From: a virus
Direction: 5' to 3' (one strand)
IMG/VR virus record: IMGVR_UViG_3300021440_000142
Location: 1-20,826 of that record
DNA length: 20,826 nt
Shown here: positions 13,775-20,684 of the stretch, one piece after another
Position numbering within the stretch: the stretch's first letter is position 1
Layout of the letters: each line of letters starts with the position of its first letter
Position numbers and translations under genes: made by a program
Notes under the pieces: generated by a model
Database searches by the model: none
What the model saw: only the letters and a program-made list of their open reading frames with translations
What the model was told of the DNA's origin: nothing

Positions 13775-14734
13775 TCAGATGCCGTCGCCGTAGGAAATCG
13801 CCTTGGGCAGGCGAACGTCCAGACCGCCGAGGCGGAAGATGCCGGGGCGCACGAAACGAAGGCCCTCGACTTGGGTCGGCAGGAAGCGATGCGGCATCGG
13901 AATGCGCAGTTTCAGCACTTCCGGAGAACGGCGGTAGGCGATCATGCGGGCGGTCGAACCGACGCCGATCGTCAGCATGTTCCGCTTGCCACGGATCGTC
14001 AGCGGCTGTCCGGTTTGGGCCGTGTAGACGTTGTTTTCCTGCAGGAATTTCAACACGGTCATGTCGGAGTTGGCACCGATCCGGGTGGTGGCCAGCGTCA
14101 TGAGACGTTCCACCGGGAGCAGAAGGGTGTCGGCCAGTTCGGTGGTCTTGGTGGCCGTGTGAAGGCCGACCAGCAGAGCGTTGACGTCGCGCGCCATCAG
14201 ATCGCCAGTCTTGTTGGCCCAGAGGGTCGAAGACCCGGTGCCATCAGCAGCGACGGAAGCCTGCGGAACACCCGTGTAGTTGTAAAGGCCCTGGAAGCCC
14301 TTGGGGGTGTCGCCAGTGAACGCGATGTCGTAGACCATCTGGTCATAAGCACGGCGGGCGGCGGCGGCTTTGGTGCCGTCGAGGTCAACACCGAGCATGC
14401 GCGCTTGGTTGATTTCCTCGAAGCCCCAATCGTAGCCGATGCCAGCGGTGTGAACGCCAGTTTCGAACTGTTCCATCGCCATCCCGACGACCGGAATGTC
14501 CGAAGCGTTGCCGTTCAGCCAGCCGGCCTTCCCGTAGGTGTCGATCGAATAGTAGGTGACGCTTTTCGCCCATTCGCCGCCCGAAAAATCCACCGGGATC
14601 ATTTCCTGGTAGTTCAGTTCGGGGTAACGAATCTTGTAGACGTCGGCCTCGATGATGGAGGCCTGTTTCTCGGCGAACCCGAAGTTCGCCTGCAGGGCGT
14701 CGTTGAACGCCTGTCCCATCAGAATCTGGTTCAT
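13775..14734 (-). CDS. Major capsid protein, DUF2184 family
   Basis: This 319-residue protein matches the DUF2184 capsid family in length and layout: an N-terminal segment with QASIIEADVYKIRYPELNYQ and MIPVDFSGGEWAKSVTYYSI, a central part (GIGYDWGFEEINQARMLGVD), the FTGDTPKGFQGLYNY segment, the LLLPVERLMTLATTRIG helix region and a C-terminal LRFVRPGIFRLGGLDVRLPK. These form the HK97-type shell (family knowledge). No N-terminal scaffold domain is present, so scaffolding is probably supplied by the coiled-coil part of the upstream DUF2213 protein (inference). A strong AAGGAG Shine-Dalgarno precedes ATG 14734, and a hairpin follows the stop, both fitting high expression. Confidence 0.92.
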   Translation of the reverse strand: MNQILMGQAFNDALQANFGFAEKQASIIEADVYKIRYPELNYQEMIPVDFSGGEWAKSVTYYSIDTYGKAGWLNGNASDIPVVGMAMEQFETGVHTAGIGYDWGFEEINQARMLGVDLDGTKAAAARRAYDQMVYDIAFTGDTPKGFQGLYNYTGVPQASVAADGTGSSTLWANKTGDLMARDVNALLVGLHTATKTTELADTLLLPVERLMTLATTRIGANSDMTVLKFLQENNVYTAQTGQPLTIRGKRNMLTIGVGSTARMIAYRRSPEVLKLRIPMPHRFLPTQVEGLRFVRPGIFRLGGLDVRLPKAISYGDGI

Positions 14735-14746
14735 ATTGGCGTCTCC

Positions 14747-15199
14747 TTACGACAGCCGGAGTTTCACGAGGTCGCCCAGAACGCCCGAGGACTCGAAAGT
14801 CCCGCGCGGAATGGCGAGGTTGCTGGTCGGGGTGCTGGAGAAATTGCCGGCTTGGCCCGTGCCGACGATCATGTAGGCGGCGGTTCCGACCGTGCAGACC
14901 GCACCAGCCAAAACCCAGATCACGCCGCGAACCAGAAGCGCGGCGGTGTCGCCAACCGGGATCGAATCCGCGCTGCCGGGGCGAACCGACTGATCGCGAA
15001 CGGTGATGCCACGGTAGACATCGGAGGCGGCAGTTGCGGCGACAACGCCATCGTCAGCTGCGCCTTGCTTGACGACAACACCGAAGCCCAGAGCCGCCGT
15101 TTCGACGTTCTTGGAAATGATGTCGCAGTCGGTCATGTTGGCGATCATGCCCTTGGCACCCGCCGTCATGTTGTTGTTGTAGGTGGATTGAACGGCCAT
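14747..15199 (-). CDS. Capsid cement / decoration protein (Gp24-like)
   Basis: This 150-residue protein starts MAVQSTYNNNMTAGAKGMIA, continues ETAALGFGVVVKQGAADDG and SVRPGSADSIPVGDTAALL, then has a beta-rich C-terminus with RGVIWVLAGAV and AIPRGTFESSG. This matches the pattern of phage structural cement proteins encoded just before the major capsid gene (family knowledge). They bind the outside of the expanded capsid to stabilise it. The start at ATG 15199 lies 3 bases after the DUF2213 stop with AAAGGG upstream. The hydrophobic segments are beta-type and short, so it is not a membrane protein. The capsid gene follows 12 bases later. Confidence 0.82.
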   Translation of the reverse strand: MAVQSTYNNNMTAGAKGMIANMTDCDIISKNVETAALGFGVVVKQGAADDGVVAATAASDVYRGITVRDQSVRPGSADSIPVGDTAALLVRGVIWVLAGAVCTVGTAAYMIVGTGQAGNFSSTPTSNLAIPRGTFESSGVLGDLVKLRLS

Positions 15200-15202
15200 G
15201 GT

Positions 15203-16276
15203 TCAGTGCCCTTTCGCTTGGACGCCGGGGTTCTTCCAGGCGTTGGTGAATTCGTCCAGCAAAGCCTTGTAGGCTTCGTCGGCGGTGTTGTTGACCGGGT
15301 TGGTCGTTTTCAGGCCACCCTTGATGGCGTTCCGCAGCGGATCGGACTTGCCGGCGTTCATGTCTTCGAGCATCAGATCGAAACGGGCCTGGATGTAATC
15401 GTCGCTCTTCGAATCCATCATCGGATATTTGGCGCTGACGATGGCGCGGCGGATTTCGGCGTCGGTCTTGCCATCACAGACGATGTTGGGATCGAGGAAT
15501 TTGGCCGTCGCAACGACACGGGCGCGGTTTTCGACGCGGGCCGTCATTTCGGCGTCGGACAGCACCTGCTTTTCGAGTTTCCCGATGGTGTCGTCGCGCT
15601 TGGCGATTTCGGCCTCGGAGTCGCGGATTTTGGCCTGCAGTTTTTCGATCGCCGCAGCGCCAGCTTCCGTGGTTTCCACTTGAAGACCGTCCACCAAGAC
15701 GACCTTCGTTTTGACTGGATCAGTCATAGGAGTTTCTCCATCCCCAACTTTGAGTTCGGAACCACCACGCGCAGCGGGGACAATCGCGAGATGGTTCATG
15801 CGCAAGTCCCTCTGGATGGCATTATATGCTTCGCCAGAGGGGGTAACACCATCGACAAGCTCCACATTGCAGCTGTAGCCCATGGAAATTTCTTTGATGC
15901 CGAGTTCAAGAGCCGCTTTGCCCTTGGCGTCCATCAACAGAATCGGGACGCGAACGAATTCGCCGTCGCGCATGACGTCTTCGCCAGTGACGCCAACAGC
16001 AACGTCCGACCAGTTTTGCGGGTTCACGCCATTCGGCGGGTGACCAATGGTGATCGGACGGTGCGCATAAGACGCCAGCGAATCCGACTTGAAAACTTCG
16101 TCCTCTGGACGCCAAACACGAAGGGGGTCCTTGCCCGAAAGGCCGAGGTCAGACGGGGCGTACAACTGAATGCCCGTGCGCGCGACCTTGGGCATCGTGA
16201 CAATATAGCCATCACGAGTTTCTTTGATCGCGTCGAACGGCATGGAGTCGAAAGAATTGACTTTGATCATGGTCAT
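15203..16276 (-). CDS. DUF2213 prohead protease-like protein with C-terminal scaffold region
   Basis: This encodes 357 residues. The N-terminal ~175 carry the DUF2213 pattern: AHRPITIGHPP (about 71-81), KEISMGYSCNVE (about 128-139; S131 a candidate nucleophile) and LRMNHLAIVPAARGG (H162), in the order seen in phage prohead proteases. Residues ~205-250 form a charged helical coiled coil (AAIEKLQAKIRDSEAEIAKR), followed by an alpha-rich end ending GVQAKGH. The combination suggests a maturation protease with a built-in scaffold that is later removed (inference from other protease-scaffold fusions). The start at ATG 16276 overlaps the portal stop as ATGA; a second Met at codon 3 is an alternative. 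Confidence 0.82.
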   Translation of the reverse strand: MTMIKVNSFDSMPFDAIKETRDGYIVTMPKVARTGIQLYAPSDLGLSGKDPLRVWRPEDEVFKSDSLASYAHRPITIGHPPNGVNPQNWSDVAVGVTGEDVMRDGEFVRVPILLMDAKGKAALELGIKEISMGYSCNVELVDGVTPSGEAYNAIQRDLRMNHLAIVPAARGGSELKVGDGETPMTDPVKTKVVLVDGLQVETTEAGAAAIEKLQAKIRDSEAEIAKRDDTIGKLEKQVLSDAEMTARVENRARVVATAKFLDPNIVCDGKTDAEIRRAIVSAKYPMMDSKSDDYIQARFDLMLEDMNAGKSDPLRNAIKGGLKTTNPVNNTADEAYKALLDEFTNAWKNPGVQAKGH

Positions 16277-17667
16277 TGCGCGTTTCCGTTGACGGGCGGT
16301 TCATTGACCGGGGGCGGCGGGTTGCTGTGCAAAGACGCGTAGGGGTCGCGAGGAGCGAAGTCTTTGCCAAGGATTTTGTCGCGTCCAAGCTTCTCGACGA
16401 TAGCATCGAAACCGATCATAGCACCACGGTCAGTCATGACGGACTGAATAAGTTCAGCCAAGAATTCTTGGGAGAACACATTGGTTTCTTTGATCGCCTT
16501 GAGCGCGTCCGAGAGGCTCTTGGAAATGTCTGCTTCTTCTTTTTCGCTGCTCTGCCAGAGGCTGCGCCATTCGTAATAAACGCCGCGTGGAGTCGACCCG
16601 ATGGCAGAACGCACAAGGCATTCATCGAAAAGGGCCATGGTGGGGGTCATCACCACTTTCTGCAGCGACTGGATGCGGTCGTAGTAGTTTTTCAGGTCGC
16701 TGTCGCCCGTCGAGTTCATCCCACCGGGCGACATGCCATAAAGGCGGGTCATGGGGATATCGGCGGCACCAGCGACGTTTTGGAAGAACCTGTCCATCAC
16801 TTCGGGGATGGTGGAGAAGTTCATCTTTTTCTGTTCGTAGGTTTCCTCGGTGTCCTTGAGGAACATGCCGTTGTTGCCCTTGCCAACAGCCGCCACTTCC
16901 AGACGCGAGTACAAATTCTCGCGATACTTCGGATCGTCGATGTTCGACATCAAATCGGGGATGCCGATAACGTCAATCTTTGATTCGAACAGGAGCGACG
17001 CAACGTTCGCCGTGGCCCCGTCAGCTTGGAACATCGACTGCATAACGGCCATCAAGGCGCTGTCGCCCCATTGGAAGTCGGTGCTGACAGAAATCCGTGG
17101 GACTTCGTGCCCCGAGAACCGCATCAATCGCGAAGGGTGGATTTTGACGATCCTTGCATCGTTCGTCGAAATCTCCCAATATTTGGGCTGACCGAAATAA
17201 GCCGACTGAATGTCGTACTCAATCTCGGACCACGTGAGGGTATTCTTCGGGAACAGCACCAGAGACTTGATGCCGCCTTTCCCCACGGTTTTGGGGTTCA
17301 ACGGGAACGCAGGGTCGGACCCCGGAACGTTGATATAAAGAGCGGCACCCCCGAAAAGGCGCGCGCTGATGATGGCCTCAAGTACTTTCCCACAAACGTT
17401 CAGGCGGGCTTCTTCGGCTTCCAGCATCAACACCCGGTCGGAGGGAGCGTTCCAGTTGCGCCAGCGACGGCAAGCATCATACGCCGGAATGTCAACGATT
17501 TTCTGCGGGAGCCAAGCCGACCGATAGGCGTCATAGAAATCTTTGTCGGTGTAACTTGGCAACTCATAGAAGCTGGCAGACGCCTTGTCACGTGCAGTAC
17601 CCAAATTGCCCACGAAGTTTCGCAGGCTGTCGGAGACGTTACGAAAATATTTGGCAACTGACGCCAC
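16273..17667 (-). CDS. Portal protein, DUF1073 family
   Basis: This 464-residue protein forms the dodecameric DNA channel at the capsid vertex. Its features match DUF1073-type portals: YRSAWLPQKIVDIPAYDACR (about 48-67) with RRWRNW after it, SARLFGGAALYINV, the GQPKYWEIS/RLMRFSGHEVPR strand region, GMFLKDTEE and AGAADIPMTRLYGMSPGGMN (about 306-325), then a long helix region with NYYDRIQSLQKVVM. The start is GTG 17667, overlapping the terminase TAG as TAGTG, with GGAAG about 8 bases upstream. Some DUF1073 proteins carry a fused Acb1 nuclease; nothing of that kind is visible here, and the C-terminus is a short Pro/Asn tail. Confidence 0.9.
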   Translation of the reverse strand: MASVAKYFRNVSDSLRNFVGNLGTARDKASASFYELPSYTDKDFYDAYRSAWLPQKIVDIPAYDACRRWRNWNAPSDRVLMLEAEEARLNVCGKVLEAIISARLFGGAALYINVPGSDPAFPLNPKTVGKGGIKSLVLFPKNTLTWSEIEYDIQSAYFGQPKYWEISTNDARIVKIHPSRLMRFSGHEVPRISVSTDFQWGDSALMAVMQSMFQADGATANVASLLFESKIDVIGIPDLMSNIDDPKYRENLYSRLEVAAVGKGNNGMFLKDTEETYEQKKMNFSTIPEVMDRFFQNVAGAADIPMTRLYGMSPGGMNSTGDSDLKNYYDRIQSLQKVVMTPTMALFDECLVRSAIGSTPRGVYYEWRSLWQSSEKEEADISKSLSDALKAIKETNVFSQEFLAELIQSVMTDRGAMIGFDAIVEKLGRDKILGKDFAPRDPYASLHSNPPPPVNEPPVNGNAQ

Positions 17668-19142
17668 TATGTTTCTTCCGGTTTGTCGTTGACGTTATCC
17701 AACGTATACGACGAGTTTTTCAACAGCAGCGTGAACGCTCGGGAACACGCGTCGATTTGGTCCTTGAACCGCCCCATGGGGAAGCCCTCAGCTTCGTCAA
17801 GGAAGGCCTTAACCCACGGGCCATTGACGAGATAGACGTTGCCGATTTCGGCTTGGGTCGCCAGAGGCTCGGCACGGGTAATCTTGCTACCAGTTTCCGG
17901 CGTGGCCTCGTACCGATAGCCCATCAGCTTGCCCAGCAGGTAATCCGATTGAGCGATCCCCGCTTGGCCGGGGTCTTTCGGCATGGAACCACGAACGTTC
18001 CTTCCGTCTGCTTTTGCGGTTTCCAGCAGCAATTTTTCAATTTCTGCTGGTGTACCCTTTTTGCGCTTCATGTCATCAATAAAGATGCACTTGCGCCCTT
18101 CGTATTCAGCCAGTCCGACTTTTGCGCCAGCGCTATACGCTGATCTTTTACCCTTGGTGGCGGCGAAGTCCCAACCGCGTACCCAACGGATTTTCTTCGG
18201 CGGTGCGTCGACAATTTTGCCTTCGAACCACTCTTTCTTGAACAGCCCACCACCGCGCGGAGCGGGCCGCTGTTGAAGTTGACCAGCGACCGAGTAGCTT
18301 TCGGTCCCGCCCATGGTGAGTTCCAATTCAGAAACGGCTTCCTCGGGGAAGAGTTCCGGAAACAGCAACTCGCCGTCTTCTGTGCGCGGGTCCACGAAAC
18401 CAATCGGGGTTCTGCAGCGGCGCTCAACTTCGAAACGCATGGGCAGCATCAAGTGAACGTAAGGCAGACCCCGCGACAAAATCAAGCCACTAGGGTCCCT
18501 TTCGTGCAGACGCTGCATGATGACGATAATAGCCGATTTGGACTGATCGTTCAAGCGAGTTGGGAGAGCCTCGGTGAAGTTTCTCTCAACAGCTTCAAGT
18601 TCAAGGTCCGAATCGGCATCAGTCACCGAAAGAGGGTCGTCAAGAAGAACGGTGTCGCCCCGTGCACCAGTCATGGACGTAAACGCCATGGCCTCGCGGA
18701 AGCCCGTTTTTTCGTTTTCAAACTTCGTCTTTTGGTCTTGGTCCGGGACGATATTCACGCCCCATCTTTGCTGATACCAGTCGCTTTTGATCAGGCGGCG
18801 GCACTTAAGGTTGTCCCGGATCGCAAGATCGAGTTTGTGCGACGTCCCCAAGAAGCGGTGCGAGGGTCGTCTCTTGGGACCCCAGAGCCACGCCGGAAAC
18901 ATCACACCACACAGCAGCGACTTCATGCATCCCGGGGGCACGTTTATCAACAGGCGACGGATTTCCCCTGTCTCTACGTACTCTAGGTGTTCACAAATCG
19001 CGTCCAGAGCGAACCCCCAACGAAGGTTCGTGGTCGGCTCCAGAATGTGCCATGCCCGTTTCACAAACTGGCTGAATTTTCGGGAGCACAACTCTCTCTC
19101 GATATTCAGCCAATCTGTGTTATTCAGTTCCAGCACTTTCAC
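17667..19142 (-). CDS. Terminase large subunit (packaging ATPase and nuclease)
   Basis: This 491-residue motor pumps DNA into the prohead and cuts it. ATPase motifs: Walker A VPPGCMKS (68-75), Walker B VLLDD (165-169) and the coupling segment IVIMQRLHERD (206-216). The RNase H-like nuclease domain starts near WDFAATKG (D325), with further acidic residues at D356/D357 and at DQIDACSRA (D461, D464). Length and motif spacing are normal for a complete protein. The start is GTG 19142, overlapping the small terminase by 23 bases; GTG 19136 is an alternative with slightly better spacing from AAGG. The C-terminus ends LDNVNDKPEET and overlaps the portal start by one base. Confidence 0.95.
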   Translation of the reverse strand: MKVLELNNTDWLNIERELCSRKFSQFVKRAWHILEPTTNLRWGFALDAICEHLEYVETGEIRRLLINVPPGCMKSLLCGVMFPAWLWGPKRRPSHRFLGTSHKLDLAIRDNLKCRRLIKSDWYQQRWGVNIVPDQDQKTKFENEKTGFREAMAFTSMTGARGDTVLLDDPLSVTDADSDLELEAVERNFTEALPTRLNDQSKSAIIVIMQRLHERDPSGLILSRGLPYVHLMLPMRFEVERRCRTPIGFVDPRTEDGELLFPELFPEEAVSELELTMGGTESYSVAGQLQQRPAPRGGGLFKKEWFEGKIVDAPPKKIRWVRGWDFAATKGKRSAYSAGAKVGLAEYEGRKCIFIDDMKRKKGTPAEIEKLLLETAKADGRNVRGSMPKDPGQAGIAQSDYLLGKLMGYRYEATPETGSKITRAEPLATQAEIGNVYLVNGPWVKAFLDEAEGFPMGRFKDQIDACSRAFTLLLKNSSYTLDNVNDKPEET

Positions 19143-19599
19143 GCGCCTTCATGAGTTCTTCCAACACGTCAGACGACACCTTGGTGAAGTCCACTGTCCC
19201 CGCCAGCGGCTCCCCATCTTTTCCGGTTGCTTCGGAGCGGGTTACGTAGCCGCGGTCTTTGCCTTTGGTCTGCAGGAAGAATCGTTGCACACCGAGGTCG
19301 CCGCTCATTGCCGCGTCTTGGTGCAAGCCTTCAATCTGGTCCAGGAACGTTTCCCACACTTCCTGCATCAGGTCCCGCAGCGGCATGTTGCGCTCGACGT
19401 GGTTCCGAACCGAGGACCGGGACCTTCCCAGAAGATCAGCCATTTTGGAATAGTTGGCGCGGGTAACGATAATCGCCACCGCCACGTCCAACTCCTCGAA
19501 AGGACCCTCGGGATGAACGCGAGTCCAGCAATCCCCAAAGTCGTACGCTTGTACGAACATCGGGTCTGCCAGTTTCGGGTAAGTCTCGTGGATCAACAT
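19120..19599 (-). CDS. Terminase small subunit
   Basis: This 159-residue protein recognises phage DNA and hands it to the large subunit. A helix-turn-helix region (TRANYSKMADLLGRSRSSVR, about 47-66) lies in the N-terminal half. FLQTKGKDRGYVTRSEATGK (about 108-127) is a segment characteristic of phage small terminases (family knowledge), followed by a helical C-terminal oligomerisation region. It lies directly before the large subunit with a 23-base overlap. The ribosome site is poor: only GGA two bases before the ATG and AAGG about 12 bases away. Translation may therefore depend on ribosomes ending at the TGA six bases upstream. Confidence 0.85.
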   Translation of the reverse strand: MLIHETYPKLADPMFVQAYDFGDCWTRVHPEGPFEELDVAVAIIVTRANYSKMADLLGRSRSSVRNHVERNMPLRDLMQEVWETFLDQIEGLHQDAAMSGDLGVQRFFLQTKGKDRGYVTRSEATGKDGEPLAGTVDFTKVSSDVLEELMKARESAGTE

Positions 19600-19605
19600 T
19601 TCCAG

Positions 19606-19674
19606 TCATGCCTTAGACTCGGGGTCGCCCCCGATTTGCGTAATCCCTGCGGCAGCGGCTTTCGCCCCCCACAC
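19606..19674 (-). CDS. Possible 22-codon leader ORF before the small terminase
   Basis: GTG 19674, one base after the NusG-like stop, opens a 22-residue frame (starting VWGAKAAAAGITQIGG, ending PESKA) that stops at TGA 19606-19608. The small terminase ATG follows 6 bases later in the same frame. It has no clear Shine-Dalgarno of its own. It could couple translation between the two genes or, with read-through of the TGA-C stop, extend the terminase N-terminus. It may also be a chance frame. Confidence 0.3.
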   Translation of the reverse strand: MWGAKAAAAGITQIGGDPESKA

Positions 19675-19675
19675 G

Positions 19676-20185
19676 TCAGACCACGATTGCCTCAATTTGC
19701 GAGGCTTCGACGCGAATTGTCCTCGTTGCGCCGAATATGTCGAGGTTCACCAGAACCCCGTATTTCCCTTGCAGCCCCGCCACCAATACATTGATCAACG
19801 GGAATGCCTTCATGCGAACTTTCTGGCCGATCGTCCAGCTGTGTTCTTTCTGTTTGACTTGGGAGGCGCGTTCGATGTCGGCCTCAACCAAGCGAACCAG
19901 ATCGATTTTCTCGTCTGAAAGAACGGCGTACTCCCGATCCATCGAGCGCACAATCCCCAGAAGGGACGAACAGGGGACCGAAAGCAAACTTTGCACAGCG
20001 TTGGTTTTTGCAAACACGTAACCGGGGTACAACGGTTCCTCACGGAAGGTGGTGACCCTCAAACGACGGTTGAACCGACGCATGTGACGGATGGGGACAT
20101 AAGTTTCGGTGGAGGTTAGCGCATTTTGCACTTCCTTCTCTTTACCGGGGGACACCCGAAGTATATGCCAAACAAGTGCGTCCAT
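19676..20185 (-). CDS. NusG-like transcription antitermination protein (phage NusG paralog)
   Basis: This encodes 169 residues. The N-terminal NGN domain (about 1-105) has WHILRVSPGKEKEVQNAL and the hallmark EEPLYPGYVFAKT (about 49-61). The C-terminal KOW-type domain (about 115-169) starts WTIGQKVRMKAFPL and includes GLQGKYGVLVNLDIFG. NGN domains bind RNA polymerase and suppress pausing; specialised paralogs such as RfaH and LoaP act on long operons (established). It is the first gene of a ~20 kb one-direction late operon, so it probably lets polymerase read to the end (inference). I chose ATG 20185: the NGN domain begins there, and an extended -10 promoter lies 6 bases upstream. The frame is open to 20371, but that part crosses the promoter and has no NusG character. 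Confidence 0.88.
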   Translation of the reverse strand: MDALVWHILRVSPGKEKEVQNALTSTETYVPIRHMRRFNRRLRVTTFREEPLYPGYVFAKTNAVQSLLSVPCSSLLGIVRSMDREYAVLSDEKIDLVRLVEADIERASQVKQKEHSWTIGQKVRMKAFPLINVLVAGLQGKYGVLVNLDIFGATRTIRVEASQIEAIVV

Positions 20186-20191
20186 GGTGCC

Positions 20192-20220
20192 AGTATAGCA
20201 CACACAAACACCCCTGTCAA
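20192..20220 (-). promoter_or_regulatory. Leftward sigma70-type late promoter (TTGACA-17-TATACT, extended -10)
   Basis: On the minus strand, TTGACA (20215-20220) and TATACT (20192-20197) are separated by exactly 17 bases, with TGC just before the -10 box (extended -10). This is a near-perfect consensus. The expected start point, 7 bases after the -10 box, is base 20185, the A of the NusG-like ATG. Confidence 0.88.
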
Positions 20221-20285
20221 GTAGTGCCGATTCGGGGCCAGTCTGGCGCGGCACGGGGGGTACACCGGGGTGCGGGCGCACATGT

Positions 20286-20307
20286 GCCACGGGCGGGCCA
20301 CGGGCGG
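20286..20307. repeat. Tandem 11-bp repeat GCCACGGGCGG
   Basis: Two adjacent perfect copies of GCCACGGGCGG lie at 20286-20296 and 20297-20307. A third copy differing in the last base is at 20377-20387, inside a shared 14-base block (20293-20306 and 20373-20386). The 11-bp period is close to one helical turn, as in iteron-like protein sites. Confidence 0.7.
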
Positions 20308-20333
20308 GGCGGCGCGTGGGTATGGCGCATATG

Positions 20334-20353
20334 GCCGCTATATACATAGCGGC
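20334..20353. repeat. Perfect 8-bp inverted repeat (operator or hairpin)
   Basis: GCCGCTAT and ATAGCGGC flank a 4-base centre (ATAC). It is a perfect 8-bp dyad in the control region, about 115 bases upstream of the leftward -35 box. It could bind a dimeric regulator or form a cruciform; no known site is recognised. Confidence 0.6.
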
Positions 20354-20407
20354 ACGGCGGCACATATACACGGCGGGCCACGGGCGCGCACGGCGGGTAT
20401 ATACATA

Positions 20408-20458
20408 TATGGGGGTATATGAATCACGATGGGGAAGTGTATGGGGGTATATGAATCA
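20408..20458. repeat. 19-bp direct repeat pair, 32-bp period
   Basis: TATGGGGGTATATGAATCA occurs at 20408-20426 and 20440-20458 without mismatch. The 32-base spacing is about three helical turns, which would place two bound proteins on the same face of the DNA. The pair lies midway between the two divergent promoters. Confidence 0.8.
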
Positions 20459-20526
20459 AAGGCGGAACAGATGCACGGGGACGAAAAGCAACGGAGTCGC
20501 GGCCCGGGGAGGGGACCCCGGCGCAT

Positions 20527-20554
20527 TGTTGCAGGCCTGCAACAGGTGTTGCAG
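20527..20554. promoter_or_regulatory. Operator-like palindrome plus half-site before the rightward promoter
   Basis: TGTTGCAGGCCTGCAACA (20527-20544) is a perfect 18-bp palindrome. The half-site TGTTGCAG recurs at 20547-20554, one full site length (20 bases) from the first half-site, and ends 10 bases before the rightward -35 box. This arrangement fits a dimeric repressor or activator of the rightward promoter. Confidence 0.68.
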
Positions 20555-20564
20555 CCTTGCCATA

Positions 20565-20593
20565 TTGACTCCGGCGCGCGGGCGTGGTATGCT
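20565..20593 (+). promoter_or_regulatory. Rightward sigma70-type promoter (TTGACT-17-TATGCT, extended -10)
   Basis: TTGACT (20565-20570) and TATGCT (20588-20593) are spaced 17 bases apart, with TGG before the -10 box. The expected start point is near 20600. An inverted repeat GCTGGC (20591-20596) / GCCAGC (20600-20605) covers the -10 edge and start point and could be a second operator. A leader of about 85 bases follows, with a GC-rich hairpin at 20607-20635. Confidence 0.72.
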
Positions 20594-20684
20594 GGCGGGG
20601 CCAGCACCCGGGAGGCGATTCGCGCCGACCCCGGGGGCAGGCGGAACCCGGGCCAAGCGCCCACAACCGGAAAGAGAGAAGACC

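Larger units (their letters stand above)
20186..20684. other. Divergent control region, non-coding, GC-rich with AT islands
   Basis: These ~500 bases between the leftward NusG-like gene and the rightward gene hold no convincing gene. They contain two outward-facing promoters, three palindromes, a 19-bp direct repeat pair, a tandem 11-bp repeat and alternating GC-rich and TATATACATA-type AT-rich blocks (20339-20348 and 20398-20407). The density of repeats suggests regulator binding and possibly a replication origin or packaging site; which of these cannot be told from sequence alone. Confidence 0.7.

Noticed and set aside
13691-16342. Very long plus-strand open frame (883 codons) opposite the capsid, cement and DUF2213 genes
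   Set aside because: It runs antisense to three well-supported genes; its protein has no recognisable domain and mirrors their codon bias. No promoter or ribosome site supports it.
16273-17667. Acb1 (anti-CBASS nuclease) domain fused to the portal
   Set aside because: Database names for DUF1073 proteins sometimes mention Acb1, but this protein ends after the portal region with a short Pro/Asn tail and shows no paired HxT/S-type phosphoesterase motifs that I can see.
20186-20371. N-terminal extension of the NusG-like gene to ATG 20371
   Set aside because: The added 62 residues have no NusG character and overlap a near-consensus promoter.
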